A program made the position numbers and the translations under genes. A DNA stretch of 64,000 nt, taken from the NCBI GenBank assembly GCA_024138015.1, contig JAMXBB010000004.1:8751394-8815393 (forward strand). Reading direction: 5' to 3'. This document shows, piece by piece, positions 26,380-35,270 of this stretch. The DNA comes from Lumnitzera littorea. Taxonomy: Eukaryota; Streptophyta; Magnoliopsida; Myrtales; Combretaceae. The notes beneath the pieces were generated by a model. That model did not search any database. It had not been told where the DNA came from and saw nothing but the letters and a program-made list of their open reading frames with translations. Position 1 is the first letter of the stretch; each line of letters opens with the position of its first letter.

Positions 26380-26982
26380 TGTCATGCTCAATGTAAGCCC
26401 CAAAGTTCAGCCAAGTAACCGTAGGATTGAACTTAGAACTCAAGGTTTAGGGCGATCGGTTAAAAGATCCGATCAAACCCAAATTATAAACTATTTAACA
26501 AGATATCAGTAAAAATGACCCTGTAAACTTAAATTTAAGAAAATAAGTAGTAAAATAGGAAACTATAAAATTTTCAAATTTTAAGTATAATAACTGCTAA
26601 TTACCAAAAAGGCAAAAAGTGTAATATAATAACTAATAAATTATTAGAGACAAATTATATGTATACTAAAAATTTTAGAATGACCAAAATAATATTTAGG
26701 AATGTTCACGTGTACCCTACATGTATTTACGTGTAGATAAAAATACGCGTAATTACTAAAATTGGCCGAAAACTAAGCAAATAATTAAAGAAAAATATAA
26801 AATAATTATGGAAAAATAAGAAAAAATCAGAAGATGATAAGATGAATCAAGATAAGGTCGTGACAGGTTCAAATCAGAAAAAGAAAAATTATCCAATAAG
26901 AATTGGACAAACAAAAAGCCAAAAATGAAGGAAAGTTGACAAAATCTTGTCAAATTAATGCATAATAATTACAAAAAACGTC

Positions 26983-26990
26983 TATAAATA
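26983..26990 (+). promoter_or_regulatory. TATA box of the LTR promoter (copy 3)
   Basis: TATAAATA in the context GTCTATAAATAGC. Related sequences (minus-strand TATAAATAGC in copy 1 near 4185, and CTATAAACAG in copy 2 near 16385) lie at the same relative place, so this is probably the shared LTR promoter. Confidence 0.7.
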
Positions 26991-27154
26991 GCAAGAAAAA
27001 TCCAGGAACTCATTTGGACAATTAGAAATCAGAGAAAATTAGGGAGAGTCGAAAATTCGAGAGAAAATCCAGAAAATAAAAAAAAAATAAGAAAAACTGT
27101 GCAGTTAGGGGTTTTAAAGGGAACCCACACCAAACGAGGAGCTGGGAGTGGACG

Positions 27155-27179
27155 GCCACCACCACCACACGGTGGTGGC
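27155..27179 (+). other. GC-rich hairpin in the LTR leader
   Basis: GCCACCACCACC and GGTGGTGGC flank a tiny loop. Equivalent hairpins occur at 3996-4020 in copy 1 and 16195-16219 in copy 2, with different loop bases, so the stem has been kept while the loop varied. It lies about 140 nt downstream of the inferred transcription start. Confidence 0.7.
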
Positions 27180-29501
27180 AGCGCCCAGGCCGGCCGACAA
27201 GGCCACGGCGGCCCGCGGTGGCCGGAGCCACCTGAACCGGTGAGTCCAAATTCTAGCCCAATTCTTGTATAATTTTGTAAAATTAGTTATTTTGCCCAGA
27301 AAATTATGAAACTTGTTATTCTGAGGTTTTATTATATGTAGTTTGTAGGAAAAATATTATTTTGATAAAATTATATCCCGTAATATATGGCCCCTAAGAA
27401 ATCGTGCAAACCCGAGCACATTTCGGTTTAGAAATAAATGACCTTAGGAGTGTAGTTTCAAGTCCAAAATTTTTGTGTAGATTACTCAGATGATATAGAA
27501 CAATGCTATGAAGGCCTTTTTCAAAAATTAATTTTCGAAATTTTTAGATAATTTTTAGGTCCTAAAATGAGGCATAAAATGGGTAATTTAGGATTAATTA
27601 AGTAATTAAATTATTAATTTCTGACTTAGTGAATAAGTAGATGTTTTAGGGTGTTAAGATCTGATGGATTATGATACTTTTAGCATTTAGGGTGTTAGAT
27701 GTAATTATTAGGTTAATTATGTAATAAATGAGTAATAGGAAAAAATAGTTAATTTTGTAAATTAGGGAAATTTGGAGTAAAATCTGATTTAGAATGGATT
27801 TAGACATTTTGAAATAATAATTGGTGTTTAGAGATGGTAATTAGGATAATAGAAATATTAGAAATGCATTATGTGCATAATATGCAATAATGCATAATGT
27901 GTAATTTTTGAAAATATAATAAATAGAAAATATTATAATAAAAATTGATATTTTGAGAATAATAAAAATGCACAATAAATCTGATAGAAAACTTGAATTT
28001 ATGGAATTATATGAAACATGTAAAAATTTATCACATTAGGAGTGAATTCAGTATACTAATATGGATTTAAGTGTACCGAGTAAAATAAACACTGACAAAG
28101 GGTAATGATGGTATTTAGGTTATCGGGAAATAATGTGATTAATTTCACATTATGGGTTCAAACTAATTTCTAGGGTTGGAATATAAAACGCTGCTTAAAA
28201 ATCGAACTAAAAACCTGGTTTAGAAATCGATGCGAAAACCGAACCTGAACCTAACCTCAAACCTAGAATAATTGTAAAAGACTTAATACCTAGATAATTA
28301 GGCATATTAAACCTTAAACAAAACCTAACAATAAGCATTATAGGATAAAACGAACCTATAACAGTTATATGAAAAGCTGAAACCACGTTCGTGTTATAGG
28401 GATAACCGGCGATGGCCTGAGCAAATCGGACCTCGAGTGAGCGAGCGAGGAGTCGAGGTAAGTTGGGATTAATACGTTGCTATATTTTTGGAGGCTTAAG
28501 ATTATGCTTGGTTGTGCTTGTTAGATAGTTGAATGTGTGCATGTGCTTGATTATGGGTGATGCTGTGATTTTCTTTGTTGCTCTGGCACATATTGTATGA
28601 ATTGTATGTAATGATTGATCACCCTAAACTGGACTTAATTAAATATACGACCAGTAATCATAATCGAACATGCATGGCAACCCGTTAGGGAATTTAGGAC
28701 TCTCCGGCCAAATACCGACCCCTTCGGAAGGGATAGCGCAGGATTGCAAAATGGTCCCTTCTTCATCCTCAGTCAAACTAAGTGATAAGAGAGGAGGTCG
28801 CGGCGGGGGTGAAGACAGTGGTTCGAAGGTAGTCGCGAGAGGAGCAAGGTCTCCATTACACAAGCCTGGGTTTGGTCGTGAGCTGTTGTATTAACGGTAA
28901 CTCCTCAACCCGGATTAGAGCGGGCGCAATTTCTCTAATCTCACGACGGGCCGGACAACGTCGTGCGATGGCATTTGCTTGCACATGCATTGCACCTAAT
29001 AAGTGCTTGAAAACCTTATTGTGTGTATGGTGTAGTTTTAAATCCTCCGTCCTAACTTACTGAGCTGTGGTTGCTCACATCCCTATAGACGTCGTGCAGG
29101 TGCTGGCTAAGAAGCTGCAACCAATTACTCAGAAGCTAGCAACTGCTGGATCCTAGGGAGTAAGGAAAAACATCGAAGAATAAACACATATTTTAAGATC
29201 TAAGTTTTTACTTTAGAATTATTTTTCATTTTCGAATGATGTAATAACAAGGTGATATATTATAGAGGAATATTGAAAACTTTAACTGCAGTAACTGAAT
29301 TATAGTGATTATATATATTTCCTCACTTTCTTAGATAAATGATTTGTTTAAATTACAAATTGTCTACTTCAAAGCGGGTTAGTCGTGGACGCCTTGTGTG
29401 GATCAGGTCTAAGATAGCGATTGTAAGGCCAACTTCTATCTTAGGATGGTTTACACGGCAGGGGCTGTTACGACTCTGCCGCTTCGGGGCGTGACACTCA
29501 A

Positions 29502-29916
29502 TATTTTGGATAGAAGTAGAAATGTTCAACTTGGGACTTAATGTAAAGTGAGCGGTGTTAATAGGTAGTTTGCTCGTAGGGTAAGGTAGAATAGTCTCTC
29601 AATATAGGGTTGGCCTTTCATGAGCAAACTGATTAAGAACTGATTCGCTCTCTTGATGATGGCCATGATAAACTAAAACCAGTAAAGAAGCTGGGCCTCC
29701 CAATTATGTGGAGGATAATGACAATATCAATCGGCACTCCTAAAGTTGGAGGAGCTTAGAACAGTTATGGATAAACAGAAAGGGAAAAGATTGGCTCATC
29801 ATCCGTGATATGAGCAAATAGGACGAGGCAAAAGAGGGTCGAGCACCGCATGGATACATAATAAGGGGGTAAACCTTTTGTCCCATGATAAGTGATATTA
29901 GAGCACAAAAGTTACA
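29502..29916 (+). repeat. Left LTR of the TRIM-like element, main part
   Basis: It aligns with 30530-30941. Shared blocks include TTTTGGAT, GTTCAACTTG / GTTTAACTTG, TTGGCCT / TTAGCCT, GAGCAAACTG, TAAAGAAG, GCACTCCTAAAG / GTACTCTTAAAG, ATATGAGCAAATA, and GGGTCGAGC / GGGTTGAGC. The other 12 bases of this LTR are at 26380-26391. Confidence 0.8.
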
Positions 29917-30091
29917 ACACAAACAAGCTACCTAAATATTATCCGATGTACTTAATGAAAAAGAGTAGTTCTTATTGACAATTGAGCTCATGTGAATGAA
30001 GCTTGAGAGAAGGAGCAAACACAAGGTAAAGGATATCATTGCCAAAGGAGCAATTATGTCGTAAGCAACATTGTAACAAGACTTTGTTGAA

Positions 30092-30455
30092 TCTTAAGAA
30101 AATCAAATGTACTTCAATGGGCAAATCCTATCATTAGACCCCTCAGCAAGAAACGACCATGAAGGACAAGAAGAGAAGGTGAGGACGTGAGGGAGTGAGG
30201 GAAGTCTGTTGAAGCCTTAAGTCTTAGCAGAAGTGATCTTGGGTGGAATGGGACAATGAGTAGAAAGGTTAGTGATCTAAAGAAAATCAAAGGAGCTGAA
30301 AGGGTAGACTCTATCATTGGGCTACGCAACAAAGAGGTAAGAAGGCGAGGGTGAAAGTGAGGGTGAGGTGATGCTTGTGGAAGAAGTAGAGTTTTGACAG
30401 AGATGATTTTAACATGGAGTTAGGCAATGGAGAATAGGGTTGGTGATCATATGAG
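30092..30455 (+). repeat. Internal tandem duplication of the TRIM-like element, period about 184 bp
   Basis: TCTTAAGAAAATCAAA at 30092 and TCTAAAGAAAATCAAA at 30276 start two related units. Both contain TCTATCATT / CCTATCATT, a purine-rich GAAGGYGAGGRYG segment and a CAGAAGTGAT / CAGAGATGAT block. The units are diverged and non-coding. Confidence 0.6.
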
Positions 30456-30517
30456 AAAAGGTATTGACGAAGAGATGGCTTCACAACAAAGGCGTCGTAG
30501 ATTTAGATTAAGGAGAA

Positions 30518-30941
30518 TGTTACGATTCGTGTTTTGGATGGAAGTGAGGTGTTTAACTTGAGGCTTAATGTGAATTGAACGATATCAATAAACGATTTGT
30601 TCGTAGAGTGGGATAGTCTCTTAAGACAAGATTAGCCTCTTGTGAGCAAACTGCTTAAGAGCCGATACCATTCTCCTAATGATGATCATAATAAGCTAAA
30701 ACTAATAAAGAAGTTAGGCCTGCCGATTATGTAAAGGACAGTAATAATGTTGATAAGTACTCTTAAAGCTAAAGGGACTTAAAACAGTCTTGGGTAAATA
30801 GGAAGAAAAAATATTGGCTCGCTCTCCACAATATGAGCAAATATAACAAGGTAAATGAGGGTTGAGCGCCTCATGGGTATATAAGGAGGGGGCAAACCTC
30901 CCATCCTATAACACACACTTCTAATTAGTGTCGACATTACA
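30518..30941 (+). repeat. Right LTR of the TRIM-like element
   Basis: 424 bp with TG...CA ends, preceded by the purine tract ATTAAGGAGAA. It contains a GGTATATAAGG TATA-like motif near 30876 that is decayed (GGATACATAATAAGG) in the left LTR. Confidence 0.75.
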
Positions 30942-32228
30942 AACTATTGAATAGTAGCATTATATGAATAAATTATGTAATTGTTGTATGCAATAACATA
31001 AATTGAGGACCTATGCTGTAGTTGAGGACATATTTTGCCCAAAAATTGCATTTGTGTCCTCATCATATTTCTACTTAAGAAGAAGCCTTATTAAGGTAAA
31101 ATGGTGAAAACCATCCTTTTGCTAAGAACAAATCTTAGCATGGTTGCTATTTTTTAAATGAGGATAATCTTAACATGGTGAGAGGTGTCTCATTAAATAC
31201 TCTCTACCTGTTTGCTTCATTATAATAACAGTTTCATTCCCCTTTATTCATTAAGAAAAAATATTATAATGTTTAGTGGTATTTTAGACTTGTAATGATA
31301 ATTTCATAAGGAATCTCTATTATACAAGATATTAAATTGATATTCATTACTTAATATCATAAATAGTTGTCTGATGTTAAAATTGATTTTTTTCCCTAAA
31401 AAATATTCTCAATGAACTCAACAAAATAACAATGTAATATCCATTCTAACCTATTAAAGTTATAGTACATTACTTAGTAGTAGTTTAATGGTTGTTAAAA
31501 TCATGATTCTAATAATATTGAAACATATAATTATACTAATAAAAACATAAGCTTATAAAATTGTACATCTAAACTTATAATTCTACTAAACGTTGTATCT
31601 AAATAATTTTGTATTATTTTATTTAAAGAAAATATCATAAAATCATAGCAACAAAGCCTTATAAAATTTTCACGATTTTAATAATTATAATAATTATTAC
31701 ATTACACTCTTTTTACCCTAAGCGAAATTAACGGTACTTTATAAAAGCAAGAAAGTAAGTGGGACCGTCTCTGTAAAAGTAGGTAGATCACACGGTGACA
31801 TTTTCCATTTATTACCCTATCATATTCCTAAATTATTGTCTGCCTCATTGTTTAACCAATTATTTTTGTTGCTTTCACCATAGATTTTTTTTTAGTACAG
31901 CTTGATGTCACCACCTCTAGAAATTAGAAACGATCTCTCTCTTCATCATTGTCTTCTTCTTCTCTCTCTAAATAATTAAGCAAAATCATTGAATACCCCC
32001 CTTATTTTAATCAAAATTAAAATTTTACTGTTTCATTTTTATTTTTAATAACCATAATCCCATTACTTATTTTCTTTATTTTTTTTATTTTAAATTTAAA
32101 CTATTAAATCAATAATTTATTCAATAAAATAAAAAACAATAATAATATCATTAAACAAAATACATATACAAAATATAATTAAAACCAAAATGAGTGGCCA
32201 TCTTTGTCTCCTTTCTCTCCGGATAGCC
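30942..32228. other. Upstream region of GME
   Basis: AT-rich sequence with no gene. The last part, from about 31880, becomes pyrimidine-rich (CTCTCTCTTCATC, TCTTCTTCTCTCTC), as often seen in plant core promoters. No specific regulatory element can be called with confidence. Confidence 0.5.
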
Positions 32229-32236
32229 TATAAATA
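32229..32236 (+). promoter_or_regulatory. TATA box of GME
   Basis: TATAAATA in the context GCCTATAAATAGCAG. Transcription is expected to start about 30 bases downstream, near 32262, which would give a pyrimidine-rich leader exon ending at 32345 with no ATG. Confidence 0.75.
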
Positions 32237-32261
32237 GCAGTCTCTAGATAAAACCCCATAA

Positions 32262-33475
32262 TTCATATTCCCCCTCTTCCCCTTATCCAATTTTACTTTC
32301 CTTCGCCAAATCTTCAAAAAAAGCGTCGAATTTTCTTCATATCAGGTAATAACAGCAACTGGGTTTTATTGGGTTTCTTCTCTTTTGCTCAAATTATTTT
32401 TGTTCTCTCTTCCCACTGTATAATGACCGAAAACTAAAGATATTTTCCTTTTTCTCCCTTTTTTTAATAATTTTAGTGTCGGTTACATTTCTGTTTTTGT
32501 CTTGTTGTCGCGTCATTTATATGAAATTCTCGTATTGTTTTTTGTTTCAATTTAAGTTTTTCGGATTTATGTCTCTTGTATTTGCAGTTAAGAAGTATAC
32601 TCTGGTTTTTTAGCTGGTCCTTAATTAATTGATTTTTCTTAAATTTTCTGAGTTTTAAGGATTTAATTAGCTTAAAATTTTCACTTTTTTCCAAGGGTGA
32701 ATGCTAAACTTGATTCCATGGCGATTAATAAATTGTTTTTATGAGCATTTCTGGATTCTGCAGCTTAAGTATTACCTCAGCCTTTGTGGCGTATGTATTT
32801 TACCAATTTCTTTGTGTTGTCTGCTTAATTAGATGGTTTGCTCGTAGATATTTCCAGGAATGTTCTATATATCTGCTACTATTGTTCGAAATTATTTTCT
32901 TTTAGGTTTCTATGACATGTTCATTAATTAAATTGTAAGTTTAGCTTTAATTCGGATGTAGTGATTGTCTAAGATTGCAGTTTTAGCATTAAAATTGTAG
33001 CCAATGTTCACTTCCGTTGAATTTTCGGGACTTTAAAAGCTTGCGGAGTTATCCATTTTGCTCATGTAGCATGAGCATCCCCATTTTCTTCTTGCTGCTT
33101 CGGATTTTGAGATTTTACTCCTAGAATCTGCCTGCAATTGGCTTAAGGGTTTTGTGATGTGTGAGCGCACTTGTCAATTTTACTTAACTAGGGAAAGTGC
33201 AATTTTCGAAAGACTGATTACACATTTCACAAAGAAGACACTCTGCACCGAAATTTACAGAGTATCATTTTGTAGGACATTAAGGGCACTTGTTAGTATT
33301 GTTATTTTAATTGTAATTACTTTCCGTGTAAGTAATTCGGAAATATTTATCTAGCTTATAATTATGAGGAGATGTAGTGAAGTTTTTGTGTTAGATCATG
33401 CATTTATATAGTCGGTTCTTAATGCTTCTAAGATGTCATGGCATCTAACTGGTAAAATTCTTGTTTTTCTTTCAG
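32262..33475 (+). other. GME: GME 5' leader exon and leader intron
   Basis: The leader exon is about 84 nt (start approximate) and ends CATATCAG at 32345. The intron runs from GTAATA (32346) to TTTCTTTCAG (33475), 1130 bp and strongly T-rich, so the coding exon begins one base before the ATG. A long T-rich intron in the leader is common in highly expressed plant genes and often raises expression. That effect is an inference here. Confidence 0.7.
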
Positions 33476-33476
33476 A

Positions 33477-35092
33477 ATGGGCAGCACTGGAACTGATTAT
33501 GGCGCATTCACCTACAAGGACCTTGAGAGAGAGCCTTACTGGCCATCAGAGAAGCTGAGGATATCCATAACTGGAGCTGGTGGTTTTATCGCCTCTCACA
33601 TTGCTCGTCGTCTGAAAAGTGAGGGTCACTACATTATTGCTTCTGATTGGAAGAAGAATGAGCACATGACTGAAGACATGTTCTGTCATGAATTCCATCT
33701 TGTCGATCTCCGTGTTATGGATAACTGTCTTCAAGTCACAAAAGATGTTGATCATGTATTTAACCTTGCTGCTGATATGGGTGGGATGGGATTCATTCAG
33801 TCCAACCACTCTGTCATTATGTATAACAATACCATGATCAGCTTTAACATGCTTGAGGCTGCTAGGATTAGTGGTGTCAAGAGGTTAGTCGCCCTTGATG
33901 TCAGATGACTTGTGAATTATGATGGAAAAACACGTGTTAGGTATCGGGTTTTATTGACAGTTAAAATTTCGTTAATGCAGGTTCTTCTATGCTTCAAGTG
34001 CTTGTATCTATCCTGAGTTCAAGCAATTGGAGACCAATGTGAGCTTGAAGGAATCTGATGCTTGGCCTGCTGAGGTATGATATTTTCAATCACTAATAAC
34101 AGACTGTGCTCTCTTTTCGTGCATCATTGTTGTGATGATTTGATGAATGAATCGTGGTTTCTTTTGGAATTCAGCCTCAAGATGCCTATGGCTTGGAGAA
34201 GCTGGCAACAGAGGAGTTGTGCAAACATTACACCAAGGATTTTGGAATTGAATGCCGTATTGGAAGGTTCCATAACATCTATGGTCCTTTTGGAACCTGG
34301 AAAGGTGAGTAATTCATCCATGTAATGATTGCATTTATGCGTCTTCTTATAGTCTCCTTGTTACTAATTTTGTGACGAATTCGTATTTGTTCTACAGGTG
34401 GAAGGGAGAAGGCACCAGCTGCTTTTTGCAGAAAGGCTATTACTTCGATTGACAAGTTCGAGATGTGGGGAGATGGACTCCAGACTCGATCTTTCACATT
34501 CATTGACGAATGTGTTGAAGGTGTTTTGAGGTAATTTATGGCTGCGACAGCGCTTCGTATTTGTTTGTGGCTTTTTTCCCTTTATTTACCTGACAGTTTC
34601 CGTTTGGAATCGGATTCAGATTGACAAAATCCGACTTCCGTGAACCTGTTAACATTGGAAGTGATGAGATGGTGAGCATGAATGAAATGGCTGAGATTGT
34701 TCTGAGCTTTGAGGACAAGAAGCTTCCGATTCATCACATTCCTGGCCCGGAAGGAGTCCGTGGACGTAACTCCGACAACACACTCATTAAAGAGAAGCTC
34801 GGATGGGCTCCTACAATGAGACTGAAGGTACTAACGCAATGAATGCACTTGTACGCTTCCCAAAATGCCATGACTAAGGCGGTTTTGGCGGTTCGTCTAA
34901 GGTCTAACTTGAATTTTGCATCTGCAGGATGGACTGAGGATTACATACTTCTGGATCAAGGAACAAATCGAGAAAGAGAAAGCTCAAGGGATGGACCTTA
35001 CAGTTTATGGGTCATCCAAGGTTGTTGGAACTCAAGCCCCCGTGCAGCTCGGTTCTCTGCGGGCGGCCGATGGCAAAGAGAAAGGCTTCTGA
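33477..35092 (+). CDS. GME: GDP-mannose 3,5-epimerase
   Basis: The enzyme converts GDP-D-mannose to GDP-L-galactose (and GDP-L-gulose), a committed step of the plant ascorbate pathway that also supplies L-galactose for cell walls. It is cytosolic, with no targeting peptide seen. Coding exons are 33477-33883, 33981-34074, 34175-34304, 34398-34530, 34620-34827 and 34928-35092. All introns are GT-AG, the phases match, and the total is 378 codons against 377 in Arabidopsis. It is an extended short-chain dehydrogenase fold: the NAD-binding GAGGFIA motif is near residue 34, then ASSACIYPE with catalytic Cys144, and AYGLEK with Tyr172 and Lys176. The Arabidopsis counterparts are Cys145, Tyr174 and Lys178; the offset comes from one missing residue near the N-terminus and one in the TTNVSL region. 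IGRFHNIYGPFGTWKGG and the C-terminal GSSKVVGTQAPVQLGSLRAA are conserved. No disruption is seen, so the gene should be functional. Confidence 0.97.
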
Positions 35093-35270
35093 GGCTACAG
35101 CATCCTTTTTCCTAAACCATGAAACGCGGATTTCGTATTTATATAGCCGTTAGTTTTGAATCTGGCCGTCATGTATTCGTATTACTGCTCTAGGATGCAT
35201 TCCATATTCTAGAGAATGTGTTCTGTAATATAAAGTTTGATGCTTTGACAGGGTTTTATGCTCTGCTTAG
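35093..35270 (+). other. GME: GME 3' untranslated region
   Basis: The stretch after the TGA contains TTCTGTAATATAAAG near 35220-35235, a plausible near-upstream polyadenylation signal, followed by the T-rich TTTGATGCTTTG. The end is approximate. Confidence 0.5.

Larger units (their letters stand above)
26392..29496 (+). mobile_element. 3.1-kb solo LTR, copy 3, with target-site duplication CTCAA
   Basis: It starts TGTAAGCCCC and ends GGGGCGTGACA, and is flanked by CTCAA on both sides (26387-26391 and 29497-29501). This is the best-preserved copy in + orientation. A TATA box (TATAAATA, 26983-26990) implies a transcription start near 27015, about 620 bp into the LTR, leaving an unusually long R-U5 of about 2.5 kb. 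Next come a GC-rich leader with a CCACC/GGTGG hairpin (27155-27179), a consensus splice donor CCG/GTGAGT at 27239/27240, a second GC-rich block (28670-28960), and a CTAAC...TGCAG branch-site and acceptor-like array ending at 29099. The open frames in the GC-rich parts are not supported as proteins because start codons are not conserved among copies. Confidence 0.93.
26380..30941 (+). mobile_element. TRIM-like LTR element interrupted by a solo LTR
   Basis: Two direct repeats of about 425 bp flank a 601-bp internal region. The left repeat starts TGTCATGCTCAA at 26380, is broken after 26391 by the 3.1-kb solo LTR, resumes at 29502 (after the CTCAA duplicate at 29497-29501) and ends GTTACA at 29916. 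The right repeat runs from TGTTACGATT (30518) to CATTACA (30941). A purine-rich tract (ATTAAGGAGAA) sits just before the right repeat, as a polypurine tract should. With the insertion removed the element is about 1.45 kb, in the TRIM size range. It has no coding capacity. I cannot identify a primer binding site, and the flanking 5-mers ACATA and AACTA do not match, so the outer borders are less certain than the repeat pair itself. Element polarity is inferred from the polypurine tract. Confidence 0.75.

Noticed and set aside
28722..28741. GGAAGGGATAGCGC in the LTR resembling part of miR390
   Set aside because: There is an extra base relative to miR390, the 5' part does not match, and no miRNA-type foldback is present. 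It is a chance match within a repeated LTR.
28670..28894. Open frame in the second GC-rich block of LTR copy 3 (also on the opposite strand)
   Set aside because: The equivalent sequence in copy 1 lacks the ATG and has a frameshifting base. Both strands are open simply because the block is GC-rich.
13862..29501. Copies 2 and 3 as the two LTRs of one large element
   Set aside because: They are in opposite orientation and each has its own perfect target-site duplication, so they are independent solo LTRs.
30114..30332. Open frame on the minus strand in the TRIM-like internal region
   Set aside because: It lies across the purine-rich internal tandem repeat and is not preserved between the two repeat units.
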